Source: Helicobacteraceae bacterium
GTDB lineage: Bacteria > Campylobacterota > Campylobacteria > Campylobacterales > Sulfurimonadaceae
DNA: 6,680 bases
Assembly (NCBI GenBank): GCA_027056525.1
Contig: JALUKO010000367.1
Span: 1 to 6,680 of the forward strand
Direction of reading: 5' to 3'
Part shown: piece by piece, positions 1 through 6,352 of the stretch
How the letters are laid out: every line of letters starts with the position of its first letter
Position numbering within the stretch: position 1 is the stretch's first letter
Notes under the pieces: generated by a model
What the model was told of the DNA's origin: nothing
The model's database searches: none
What the model saw: only the letters and a program-made list of their open reading frames with translations
Program-made: the position numbers and the translations under genes

Positions 1-60
1 TTTGTATATTCTGTGTAGTGAATGCTTAAAGAGTTACAATAAATAATAAGCTTTTATGAG

Positions 61-66
61 TATAAT
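61..66 (+). promoter_or_regulatory. candidate -10 box (TATAAT) for the helicase gene
   Basis: An exact TATAAT hexamer lies in A/T-rich DNA about 34 bases before the chosen helicase start. A TG dinucleotide sits two bases upstream of it (57-58), one base off the ideal extended -10 spacing. No convincing -35 is visible, which is common for the main sigma factor of Campylobacterota. Transcription would begin near 73, leaving a leader of about 27 nt that contains the Shine-Dalgarno. In AT-rich DNA such a hexamer can arise by chance. Confidence 0.5.
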
Positions 67-88
67 CTCACTCTTAATTTTTAGAATC

Positions 89-92
89 GGAG
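89..92 (+). promoter_or_regulatory. ribosome binding site that decides the helicase start
   Basis: GGAG at 89-92 lies 7 nt before GTG at 100 but only 1 nt before the in-frame GTG at 94. Normal Shine-Dalgarno spacing therefore favours 100 as the start, giving a protein beginning MPLSRLNQEQ rather than one two residues longer. Confidence 0.65.
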
Positions 93-99
93 TGTGTTT

Positions 100-2178
100 G
101 TGCCATTATCGCGTTTAAACCAAGAGCAGTACGCTGCAGCAACATCACAAGCTTCTAAAAACCTTATCATTGCTTCTGCGGGCACAGGAAAAACCTCTAC
201 AATTGTGGGGCGAATAGCCCATCTTTTAGGAGATGGGATCAAGCCTCAAGAGATACTTCTGCTTACCTTTACAAATAAGGCCGCTGCAGAGATGGTTGAG
301 CGTGTAGCATCTTTTTTTGGAAAAAATGTTGCTTCTCAAATAGATGCCGGAACTTTTCATGCAGTAAGTTATCGCTGGCTTAAAAAACATGATAAAAAAG
401 TGGTACTTAAGCAACAGCGTGAACTGAAAACCCTTTTTAGAAGTGTGTATGAGAAACGTTCATATATGCATATAGATGCTGAGGTAAGCCCTTATGGCGG
501 GAACTATTTATATGATCTGTACTCTTTTTATCAAAACACGGAACTTCATAACAATTTTGAGAATTGGATAGTGCAAAACTACCCTGAACATGAACTTTTT
601 GCACTGATTTATGCCGATATCGTGGAGGAGTTTGAGAGTTTAAAGAAAGAGTATGGTTTTGTCAATTTTAACGACTTGCTTCTCAATTTCAGGGCTATGT
701 GTAATACCACAGATCTTGGATACAAAGAGGTGCTTGTGGATGAGTACCAAGACACAAACGCTCTTCAGGGAACACTAATAGATGCTATGAATCCGCCATC
801 ACTTTTTTGCGTAGGGGATTATGATCAGAGTATCTATGCTTTTAACGGGGCTGACATCTCCATCATCGGTTCATTTTCAAAAAAGTACCCGGATGCCAAG
901 GTGCATACACTGACACAAAACTACCGCTCAACACGCCCTATACTCTCTCTTGCAACCAAGGTGATAGAACACAATGAGAGGATATACCCAAAGCAGTTGG
1001 AAGTTACAAGGACGTCTGAGTCTCAAGCACCCAAACTTCTGGCTTATGATGAGCTGTTTGATCAGTATCATGCTATGGCGGCACAGATAAGAGACTCCCA
1101 AACTCCCCATGAGGAGATAGCGGTTATTTTTAGGAACAACTCTTCTGCCGATGGTATAGAAGTGGGGCTTCGTGAGCTTGACATACCGTGTAAACGTAAA
1201 GGTGGTACAAGTTTTTTTGATGCAAAAGAGGTCAAGGCTATACTTGATCTTTATACCTTGCTCATTAATGAGTCTGACATGATGAGTTTTATTCACCTTT
1301 TTGAGTTTGCAAAAGGGGTGGGAAGTGCTATGGCAAAAGAGATGTATATCGCACTGAAGACCTTGGGACACGGAAGTATATTTTATGGTCTGTATGCTCC
1401 TGATGTCTCCATACATAACCCTTTTGAGAAGAGAAAAGTCTCTCACCAACTTGGACTTTTTGATGAGTTCTTGGAGCTTGGTGCGGTTGGAAAATTTGCC
1501 AAGCTTGGATTTGAGTCGAAATTTATGAAAAATCCTATACTCAAACACCCAAGACTCTCAAAAGACGGTGCTGTGTTTTTACACGATTTTTATTCCCTTT
1601 ACAGAGATCTCAAAGGGATCAAACAGCCTCGAACCATAGTGAAAAAGATAGCTGCATCATCGATGTATAAGCATATTTCAGAAGTGCTTGCAACAAAAAG
1701 AGCACAGCTTAAAGATGGAAGCATAGATGAGAAGCAAAAAGAGGAGTCCCTCTCAAGGATCGCAAGAAAAGCGATACTTCTAGAAGAACTTTCAAAACCC
1801 TACTCTGAGCATGAGCGTTTTTTAAATGCGATGATCTTGGGTTCTTCCGATTTGACACAGGGGGAGGGTGTAAACCTTTTAAGTGTGCATGCTTCTAAAG
1901 GACTTGAGTATAAAGAGGTGTATGTGGTTGACTTGATGGATGGGCGTTTTCCAAACAGAAAGTTGATGCAAAGAGGGGGCTCTTTAGATGAAGAGCGACG
2001 CCTTTTTTATGTGGCAGTTACCCGTGCAAAAGATATACTCTATCTAAGTTATGCAAAGTACGACAAGATCAAAAAACAAAACTTTCTCCCTTCCCAGTTT
2101 CTGTACGAAGCGGGACTTGTTCCAAAAGATGAAGCTTACAGAGCTATGGTTCTCAAAGGGGAGGAAAAAGAGGAGTAA
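100..2178 (+). CDS. Superfamily 1 ATP-dependent DNA helicase, UvrD/Rep family
   Basis: This is a complete 692-residue helicase (GTG start) that would unwind DNA 3'-5' by ATP hydrolysis in the cytoplasm, in repair or replication restart. All SF1A motifs are visible in order: Q motif LNQEQ (6-10), Walker A ASAGTGKT (25-32), Ia LLLTFTNKAAAEM (53-65), II VDEYQDT (213-219), III CVGDYDQSIYAFNG (237-250), IV QNYRSTR (273-279), V VNLLSVHASKGLEY (591-604) and VI EERRLFYVAVTRAKD (631-645). The length fits intact UvrD/Rep/PcrA proteins. The Walker A reads ASAGTGKT rather than the AGAGSGKT usual in classical UvrD. Campylobacterota often carry two such paralogues, so this may be the Rep-like one, and no symbol is assigned. 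The start is set by GGAG at 89-92; GTG at 94 is the alternative. The gene stands alone on its strand and meets the minus-strand operon tail to tail. Confidence 0.95.
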   Translation: MPLSRLNQEQYAAATSQASKNLIIASAGTGKTSTIVGRIAHLLGDGIKPQEILLLTFTNKAAAEMVERVASFFGKNVASQIDAGTFHAVSYRWLKKHDKKVVLKQQRELKTLFRSVYEKRSYMHIDAEVSPYGGNYLYDLYSFYQNTELHNNFENWIVQNYPEHELFALIYADIVEEFESLKKEYGFVNFNDLLLNFRAMCNTTDLGYKEVLVDEYQDTNALQGTLIDAMNPPSLFCVGDYDQSIYAFNGADISIIGSFSKKYPDAKVHTLTQNYRSTRPILSLATKVIEHNERIYPKQLEVTRTSESQAPKLLAYDELFDQYHAMAAQIRDSQTPHEEIAVIFRNNSSADGIEVGLRELDIPCKRKGGTSFFDAKEVKAILDLYTLLINESDMMSFIHLFEFAKGVGSAMAKEMYIALKTLGHGSIFYGLYAPDVSIHNPFEKRKVSHQLGLFDEFLELGAVGKFAKLGFESKFMKNPILKHPRLSKDGAVFLHDFYSLYRDLKGIKQPRTIVKKIAASSMYKHISEVLATKRAQLKDGSIDEKQKEESLSRIARKAILLEELSKPYSEHERFLNAMILGSSDLTQGEGVNLLSVHASKGLEYKEVYVVDLMDGRFPNRKLMQRGGSLDEERRLFYVAVTRAKDILYLSYAKYDKIKKQNFLPSQFLYEAGLVPKDEAYRAMVLKGEEKEE

Positions 2179-2198
2179 CTAAGCAGTTACAGCCTCTT
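2165..2198 (-). terminator. stop-codon hairpin, likely intrinsic terminator of the minus-strand operon
   Basis: An inverted repeat spans the two abutting stop codons. GTAACT (2175-2180) pairs with AGTTAC (2185-2190) around the loop AAGC. Outside a small 1x2 internal loop, AAGAGG (2168-2173) pairs with CCTCTT (2193-2198). This gives 12 pairs in all, the outer half G/C-containing. Read on the minus strand, the last stem bases run into a T5 tract (2169-2165), the form of an intrinsic terminator. On the plus strand only CTCTTGACG follows, so termination of the helicase mRNA by this element would be weak. The left arm lies inside the last helicase codons. The fold was worked out by hand with no energy calculation. 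Confidence 0.55.
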
Positions 2199-2970
2199 GA
2201 CGTAGTTTTCTTACTTCTGTAAAGTAGGTATGACCCAAATAGATCACATAAAATACAGCAGCAAAAAAGATCGCAAAAGGGATGAGCGAGATAAGATAAA
2301 GCACCAAAGTTTTTATACGAAGCATATTGGCATTGAAAAAACGGATCTTTTGATCTTCCTCTTTTGTAGAGATATTTGAGGAGATATCATAGGTCATCAT
2401 CTTATGAAAAAAGTAGTAAAGTGGAAAATTCAGTGCCACAACATTTACGACGGGTATAAAATAAAGAGGTATGAGTAAAAAGAACAGAAGTATCATCACA
2501 AAAGACCACTTTATAAGTAAGAAGATCCCCTCAAATACATTGGAAAATCCGATCATCTCAACATCTTGATAATATTTGTAATGAAGCTCCTTTAAAACAT
2601 AGGGGGTTAAAAAGCCTATCACAATGACCGCTATAAAGATAGAGGCATAAAGCACAAAAAAACCACCGATGGCATAGACTAAAAAGCTCACTATCCATGA
2701 TGTGATGGCATAGCCCATAAGAAACTGGATAATAGAGTTGCCTTGCAAGGTAGCACTTAAGGATTCTGTATGGGGTATGCCGTTTTCTATCGTGGTTTGC
2801 GTGGAGTGTATCTCCATACTTCCAAGTTGATCAAGCCCAATACCGGCAACACTAAAGAAGATGATGTACATCACCACCATAGTGATGATAAAAGGCATAA
2901 CCGAATACTTAAGCATACGTGCACTAAAGAAGTCTTTGATACTGAGCAGTAGTAAGTTTTGTTCGTTCAT
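2179..2970 (-). CDS. EI24/CysZ-like multi-pass inner-membrane protein
   Basis: The 263-residue protein is very hydrophobic. Likely membrane segments are at about 22-44, 86-121 (long enough for two passes), 148-178 and 220-246. A polar loop at about 45-80 is probably periplasmic, and the C-terminus is basic (EVRKLRQEA). The N-terminus (LLSIKDFFSARMLKYSVMPF) and the NFPLYYFFHKMMTYDISSN segment (181-199) resemble the EI24 family (Pfam PF07264), which includes the sulfate transporter CysZ. No cysteine-biosynthesis gene is nearby, so sulfate transport is not supported and the substrate is unknown. It is the last gene of the lemA operon. Its ATG follows the upstream TAA by one base (TAATATG), and the nearest purine-rich site (GAGG) is about 12 nt away, so reinitiation or coupling is likely. 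Its TAG stop abuts the helicase stop. Confidence 0.8.
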   Translation of the reverse strand: MNEQNLLLLSIKDFFSARMLKYSVMPFIITMVVMYIIFFSVAGIGLDQLGSMEIHSTQTTIENGIPHTESLSATLQGNSIIQFLMGYAITSWIVSFLVYAIGGFFVLYASIFIAVIVIGFLTPYVLKELHYKYYQDVEMIGFSNVFEGIFLLIKWSFVMILLFFLLIPLYFIPVVNVVALNFPLYYFFHKMMTYDISSNISTKEEDQKIRFFNANMLRIKTLVLYLISLIPFAIFFAAVFYVIYLGHTYFTEVRKLRQEAVTA

Positions 2971-2971
2971 A

Positions 2972-3490
2972 TTATAAGTTCGCCTCTATAAGTCTCAATG
3001 CTTTTTGAATATCTTCATCACTCATCGCTCCCGCTTTGTAAAAAAGTAAGTTACCCTCTTTTGAGAAAATAAGGATATCGGAATTATCATCAGCAAGATC
3101 CCACTCTTTGACCAAAACACTGTTTTTATCTTTGACATATGTAGTGTCGGGAAATTTTTCCTGTTTCTCTTTGAGAAGTGATTCTATGATGAAGTTTGGT
3201 TTCCAGGTTGCAGCAAGATTAACAATAGCAATACTTCCATAATTACTGCGATCATACTTTTTCGCTTTGAGTTTTTGTGAAAAGTGGGAGTTTGTATCTT
3301 TTTCATCGGGATCGACATAAAAAAGAACATAAACTTTTCCTTTTATAGTCGAAGAGTTCCAAGTGCTTCCATCAGAAGCAAGTCCACCGTTTTCACCCTC
3401 AATAGTGATGGTTTTTGGTTTCTCACCGACAGTGATTCCAAAGAGATTTGCCACTGTTAAAAGTGAGAGTAGCACTATTTTATATGTCAT
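2972..3490 (-). CDS. YtfJ-like exported protein, thioredoxin-like fold without cysteines
   Basis: This 172-residue protein has an N-terminal hydrophobic signal segment (MTYKIVLLSLLTVANLFG) with probable cleavage around residue 18-23, so it is likely periplasmic. Features match the YtfJ family (Pfam PF09695): a WNSSTIKGKVYVLFYV strand region, KYDRSNYGSIAIVN, VKEWDLADDNSDILIFSKEGN and a C-terminal GAMSDEDIQKAL helix. The family is thioredoxin/peroxiredoxin-like. This copy has no cysteine at all, so thiol redox chemistry is excluded and a binding or scaffold role is more likely; the family's function is unknown. An upstream in-frame TTG at 3502 would add four residues, but GGAG at 3497-3500 is ideally placed for ATG 3490. 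That ATG overlaps the DUF3137 stop as ATGA, indicating translational coupling. Confidence 0.75.
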   Translation of the reverse strand: MTYKIVLLSLLTVANLFGITVGEKPKTITIEGENGGLASDGSTWNSSTIKGKVYVLFYVDPDEKDTNSHFSQKLKAKKYDRSNYGSIAIVNLAATWKPNFIIESLLKEKQEKFPDTTYVKDKNSVLVKEWDLADDNSDILIFSKEGNLLFYKAGAMSDEDIQKALRLIEANL

Positions 3491-4449
3491 TGTTTGCTCC
3501 AAAGTTTTTTGTTGAGTTTTAACTCTTCTATGATTCCCACGGCCAAATGAAGTGTTTGGATATATTCCATCGCTATTTTATACTCTAAAAGTGAACGAAA
3601 AACAGACGGCTCAAAGAGATCTTTGTCATAGTATATTGCTAAGTATATACGATTTGCTATAAAAGAAACATATAGTGGGTGTTTTGATTTGTGCTTAAAG
3701 TTTAAAATTCTTTGCATAAGGGAGTGCGATAATATGTAGCGTGCTTCTATCTGATCGGTAGAATACACCACAAACTCTTTTTCAAATTCGGGGCTGTCCA
3801 TCTTCACAAGGGCATCTCTGTGGAGGTTGTTGGACTGAAGCCAGTGTCCAAATATATCACCAAAGGTATTTTGTGCTCTGTCTGGAAGTACTACTGTTTT
3901 GCCGTGAAACTTTTTGTTGAATTCAGAAGCGATAAAGAGACCTTTAAAAATGGTATGCCAATACTCTTGGCGCTTTTGCGTACGCTCTTTTTTTTCCACA
4001 TGAAGATCTGAGAACTCTATGGGGATACCATCTATTTTTCCTTGTATATAATCGTTCCCCCTAAACCTGTCAATTCTGGAAGTAAAGAGATCTGAGTGTT
4101 CAAAAACATGACGCGGCACATAAGCTTGAGCGGAGTATGAAAGCTGCTCATCTATGGCGTGAATGAGCGGTTCTATGATCTTTTGTTTAAAATCAAAAGT
4201 GTACTCCTTTGTCATATACCTGTACAAAAAGCCACCGATGCTGATATAGCCAAAACCTACAAAAACAAATATCTCAACAGGCATGTTGTAAGAGAGTAAA
4301 AAACCTACAATGAGCAGGAGAACAAAAGTAAGCCCAAGAGCCGCTTGTGTGATCTTTTTTTTCAATTCCTTACGTTGCTGCTCAAGGTGTTGTAGATCAG
4401 GGTAGAGTACTTTATAGTAAAAATCTGTGAGCTCACTTATGTTTTTCAT
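3487..4449 (-). CDS. DUF3137 membrane protein
   Basis: The 320-residue protein has a short charged cytoplasmic N-terminus with a likely helix or coiled coil (residues 15-33). Two close transmembrane segments follow (about 34-53 and 57-77), then a soluble domain of about 240 residues, predicted cytoplasmic from the positive charge before the first segment. The soluble part resembles DUF3137 (Pfam PF11335): GKIDGIPIEFSDLHVE, then YWHTIFKGLFIASEFNKKFHGKTVVLPD, then HPLYVSFIANRIYLAI and a C-terminal helix. The molecular function is unknown. DUF3137 genes are often found next to lemA, as here (15 nt downstream), and the pair probably acts together at the membrane. The ribosome binding site is weak (AAGAAG region). 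The stop overlaps the next start by ATGA. Two A8 runs occur in the coding strand (at 4355-4362 and 3988-3995). Confidence 0.8.
   Translation of the reverse strand: MKNISELTDFYYKVLYPDLQHLEQQRKELKKKITQAALGLTFVLLLIVGFLLSYNMPVEIFVFVGFGYISIGGFLYRYMTKEYTFDFKQKIIEPLIHAIDEQLSYSAQAYVPRHVFEHSDLFTSRIDRFRGNDYIQGKIDGIPIEFSDLHVEKKERTQKRQEYWHTIFKGLFIASEFNKKFHGKTVVLPDRAQNTFGDIFGHWLQSNNLHRDALVKMDSPEFEKEFVVYSTDQIEARYILSHSLMQRILNFKHKSKHPLYVSFIANRIYLAIYYDKDLFEPSVFRSLLEYKIAMEYIQTLHLAVGIIEELKLNKKLWSKQ
3497..3500 (-). promoter_or_regulatory. ribosome binding site that decides the YtfJ-like start
   Basis: Read on the minus strand, GGAG is followed after six bases (CAAACA) by ATG at 3490. This favours ATG 3490 over the TTG at 3502, which would lie upstream of its own Shine-Dalgarno. 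The site is inside the 3' end of the DUF3137 gene. Confidence 0.7.
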
Positions 4450-4464
4450 AGTTCTGTAAACTTC

Positions 4465-5022
4465 TTAAGCGTTTAAAAGCTCTTTGACGTTGACATTTTC
4501 TCTTTGTGTTTGGGGGATCTCAAACACTTCTTTTCGGGTGTATTTCATAGCGTTTGCCATAAAGTTTGTAGGTATCATCTCTATGGTGTTATTGTACTCT
4601 GTCACAGCTTGATTGTAGGCTCTTCTTGCCGCTGAGATCTGCTCTTCTATCTCGTTGAGTGTAGCTTGAAGGTGCATAATGTTCTCATTTGCTTTGAGCT
4701 CAGGGTAGTTCTCCACCGCTATCATGATAGAGCCAAGCGCAGAGCTCATTTTAGCATCGAGTGCTATGGTCTCATGCTCGCTTATGTTGGGTTTGTTTGC
4801 CTGTGTGCGAAGCTGTGTCACCTCTTGCAGAAGCGATTTTTCATGCTCCATATATTTGTTGACACTTGCTACAAGATTTGGTATGAGGTCATAACGTTTT
4901 TTGAGCATGGCATCAACACTTCCGAAAATATTTTCAACCTGATTTTTTTTCGAGATAAGAGAATTGTACATTAAAATGAGAAGTAAAACGATAATGATAA
5001 ATATAACTAACGGTGTGGACAT
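4465..5022 (-). CDS. lemA: LemA family membrane-anchored protein
   Basis: A 185-residue LemA protein (Pfam PF04011). An N-terminal transmembrane helix (about 4-20) is followed by basic residues (SKKNQ), so the C-terminal part should be cytoplasmic. The family core is clear: the segment VDAMLKKRYDLIPNLVASV (36-54) matches the LemA signature, then KYMEHE, then ENYPELKANENIMHLQATLNEIEEQISAARRAYN with YNNTIEMIPTNFMA. The body is expected to be a long antiparallel helical bundle. The family has a membrane-associated role that is not well defined. It heads the four-gene operon. ATG 5022 has AAGGG (5030-5034) seven bases upstream. A candidate promoter lies directly upstream, so the gene may be transcribed independently of the flavoprotein gene 36 nt before it. 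Confidence 0.93.
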   Translation of the reverse strand: MSTPLVIFIIIVLLLILMYNSLISKKNQVENIFGSVDAMLKKRYDLIPNLVASVNKYMEHEKSLLQEVTQLRTQANKPNISEHETIALDAKMSSALGSIMIAVENYPELKANENIMHLQATLNEIEEQISAARRAYNQAVTEYNNTIEMIPTNFMANAMKYTRKEVFEIPQTQRENVNVKELLNA

Positions 5023-5041
5023 CTTGAAACCCTTTTTTGTA

Positions 5042-5055
5042 AGTGTATCAAAAAA
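5042..5055 (-). promoter_or_regulatory. candidate extended -10 promoter for the lemA operon
   Basis: On the minus strand a T6 run is followed by GATACACT, which reads as an extended -10 TG-A-TACACT (hexamer at 5047-5042, four of six matches to TATAAT). The start site would be near 5035, giving a leader of about 13 nt with the AAGGG Shine-Dalgarno close to its 5' end. The same 15 bases (TTTTTTGATACACTT) precede the flavoprotein gene, which supports a functional element, though chance is possible. Confidence 0.35.
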
Positions 5056-5058
5056 TCT

Positions 5059-6285
5059 TTAAGAGTTTACAATACTCTTGGCAGCTGTATATCCGCTTGC
5101 CCATGCAAAGGCAAAGTTAAATCCCCCGCGACGACCTACAACATCGAGCACTTCACCACAAAAATAAAGATGTTTTTGTTTGAGTGATTGCATACTTTTT
5201 GGGTCTATCTCTGTTGTATCAACACCGCCACCACTCACCTCTGCATGTCTAAAACCGTGCGTGTCTGTAACCTCAAATTTCCAGTTTTGCAGTGTGTTTG
5301 CTATTTTTTTGGCTGTTTTTGTATGGATATCTTTGAGCTGGGTTTGGGGTGCTATGCTAATACTTTGCAGTAATACCGTTGCTATTTTTATGGGAATTAA
5401 GCCCGCAAGTGCATCTAAAAGAGTGAGCTTTGGCAAGGTTTTGGCAAGGTTTTGCAAATGTGATGAGAGTTTTTGAGATGAGAATTTTGGAAGCAGGTTG
5501 ATGATAATATCAACACACTCATAGTTCATAAGTGCGACACTTGCTCTTTGGGATATATCTAAAACGGCAAAACCTGAGATGCCGTAGTTTGTAAAAAGAA
5601 TATCTCCCTTACTTGAGAGCTCTTTTTTAGCGTTGAGAAGCAGAGTGATCTCTCCATCTACTTTTGCACCTGAAATTTTGGAATGTATAGAGGAGTTGAG
5701 ATGCAGTTGTACCAAAGAGGGGTAGGTTGCAACGATGTTGTGCCCAAAAGATTTGGCAAAAATATGTCCGTCATCGTTACCACCGAGATGACTTGCGGCT
5801 TGCGATCCTGTAGCGACAACAAGGTGGCTGTAGTTGGTAAAACTTTTCTCATTTGTGTGGAGTGTAAAGAGTTTGTTGTTGTGTTGCACACTGGAAATTT
5901 TTGTGGCTGTATGAAACACTACACCCAAACTTTTAGCGTAATCTTGCAGTATGAGAGCCACCGATTTTGCTTCATTGCTTAAAGGGTACACTCTGCCATC
6001 CTCTTTTACATCTAGCAGTAATCCTATTTCAGAAGTAAATCTCTCAAACGCTTCAAATGTAAAGTTTTTCAGAACAAACTCTACAAATGAGGGGTTGTCT
6101 GAGAAAAAATCATGGACACTACTGTGTGTATTGGTGATATTGCATCGACCGTTTCCTGAGACCAAAATTTTTTTTGCACACTTTTCATTCTGTTCAAACA
6201 GATCCACACGAAGCGAATGTTTTGCACAAATAATCGCACACATAAGTCCTGATGCTCCGGCACCAATAATAGCTACTTTTTTCAT
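5059..6285 (-). CDS. HI0933/YhiN-family FAD-dependent flavoprotein (RdsA/BaiN type)
   Basis: This is a complete 408-residue NAD(P)/FAD-dependent oxidoreductase of the HI0933-like family (Pfam PF03486). An N-terminal Rossmann motif GAGASGLMCAI (8-18) is followed by the acidic residues DLFEQNEK. Next come the family signature ILVSGNGRCNITN (40-52), VVATGSQAASHLGGNDDGH (156-174), GDILFTNYGISGFAVLDIS (227-245), and the C-terminal AEVSGGGVDTTEID (348-361) and FCGEVLDVVGRRGGFNFAFAWASGY (375-399), which closes the FAD site. From family knowledge, E. coli YhiN has been reported as a 23S rRNA dihydrouridine synthase (RdsA), and a clostridial member (BaiN) acts on bile-acid intermediates. In this organism an RNA or general flavoprotein role is likelier than bile-acid chemistry, but the substrate cannot be read from sequence. 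ATG 6285 has no visible Shine-Dalgarno. It lies in the same direction as the lemA operon. Confidence 0.9.
   Translation of the reverse strand: MKKVAIIGAGASGLMCAIICAKHSLRVDLFEQNEKCAKKILVSGNGRCNITNTHSSVHDFFSDNPSFVEFVLKNFTFEAFERFTSEIGLLLDVKEDGRVYPLSNEAKSVALILQDYAKSLGVVFHTATKISSVQHNNKLFTLHTNEKSFTNYSHLVVATGSQAASHLGGNDDGHIFAKSFGHNIVATYPSLVQLHLNSSIHSKISGAKVDGEITLLLNAKKELSSKGDILFTNYGISGFAVLDISQRASVALMNYECVDIIINLLPKFSSQKLSSHLQNLAKTLPKLTLLDALAGLIPIKIATVLLQSISIAPQTQLKDIHTKTAKKIANTLQNWKFEVTDTHGFRHAEVSGGGVDTTEIDPKSMQSLKQKHLYFCGEVLDVVGRRGGFNFAFAWASGYTAAKSIVNS
5432..5453. repeat. 11-bp tandem duplication inside the flavoprotein gene
   Basis: GGCAAGGTTTT occurs twice head to tail (5432-5442 and 5443-5453), with a degraded third start (GCAAA) after it. 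It lies in the coding region for the QNLAKTLPK segment (about residues 278-286). Because 11 is not a multiple of three, loss or gain of one unit would shift the reading frame. The reading frame is open as sequenced. Confidence 0.7.
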
Positions 6286-6292
6286 AAATGCA

Positions 6293-6306
6293 AGTGTATC
6301 AAAAAA
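6293..6306 (-). promoter_or_regulatory. candidate extended -10 promoter of the flavoprotein gene, possibly leaderless
   Basis: The minus strand carries the same T6-GATACACT element seen before lemA, with an extended -10 TG-A-TACACT (hexamer 6298-6293). Only seven bases (TGCATTT) separate it from ATG 6285, so +1 would fall at 6286-6285, on or beside the A of the start codon. No Shine-Dalgarno is visible upstream, which agrees with a leaderless mRNA. The alternative is a more distal promoter, for example CATAAT at 6334-6329. Confidence 0.3.
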
Positions 6307-6332
6307 GAGGTTTTAGTGAGGTAAAAGAATTA

Positions 6333-6341
6333 TGTTATAAT
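6333..6341 (+). promoter_or_regulatory. extended -10 promoter of the FIST-domain gene
   Basis: TGTTATAAT is a perfect extended -10 (TG, one base, TATAAT). The start would be near 6348, giving a leader of about 23 nt containing AGG at 6364-6366, four bases before the ATG. The -35 region (about 6313-6318) is poor, as expected for an extended -10 promoter. Confidence 0.6.
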
Positions 6342-6352
6342 AATTATTATTA
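6338..6352. promoter_or_regulatory. candidate Fur box over the FIST promoter
   Basis: TAATAATTATTATTA matches exactly the inverted-repeat core TAATAATnATTATTA reported for iron-bound Fur in Helicobacter pylori. It covers the end of the -10 hexamer and the predicted start site, the position expected for a repressor. It also lies upstream of the divergent flavoprotein gene and could influence both. The caveat is that it is pure A/T in an AT-rich intergenic region. Confidence 0.45.

Noticed and set aside
1..46. End of an upstream plus-strand gene (stops at 16-18, 27-29 or 44-46 in the three frames).
   Set aside because: Every frame closes within 46 bases and the fragments are too short to recognise, so no frame can be chosen.
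928..1548. 206-codon minus-strand open frame opposite the helicase.
   Set aside because: It lies wholly inside the helicase gene, whose motifs are intact. Its translation is rich in Cys, His and aromatic residues with no domain, typical of an antisense shadow.
2179..2970. Calling the EI24-like protein CysZ, a sulfate transporter.
   Set aside because: The family match is general and no cysteine or sulfate gene is nearby. The context is the LemA cassette.
4666..4974. 102-codon plus-strand open frame opposite lemA.
   Set aside because: It is antisense to a clear LemA core, has no promoter or ribosome site and its composition is unlike a real protein.
5050..5079. Possible terminator after the flavoprotein gene: AAGAGT/ACTCTT arms with a 7-nt loop, then T6.
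   Set aside because: The stem has only six A/T-rich pairs, lies mostly within the coding end, and is separated from the T-run by five bases. Too weak to call.
5059..6285. Bile-acid metabolism (BaiN) as the role of the flavoprotein.
   Set aside because: Automated naming often spreads BaiN across the HI0933 family. Nothing here suggests bile-acid genes.
5951..6316. 121-codon plus-strand open frame opposite the flavoprotein N-terminus.
   Set aside because: It is a shadow of the Rossmann and GNGRCNITN coding region, with no ribosome site and no recognisable domain.
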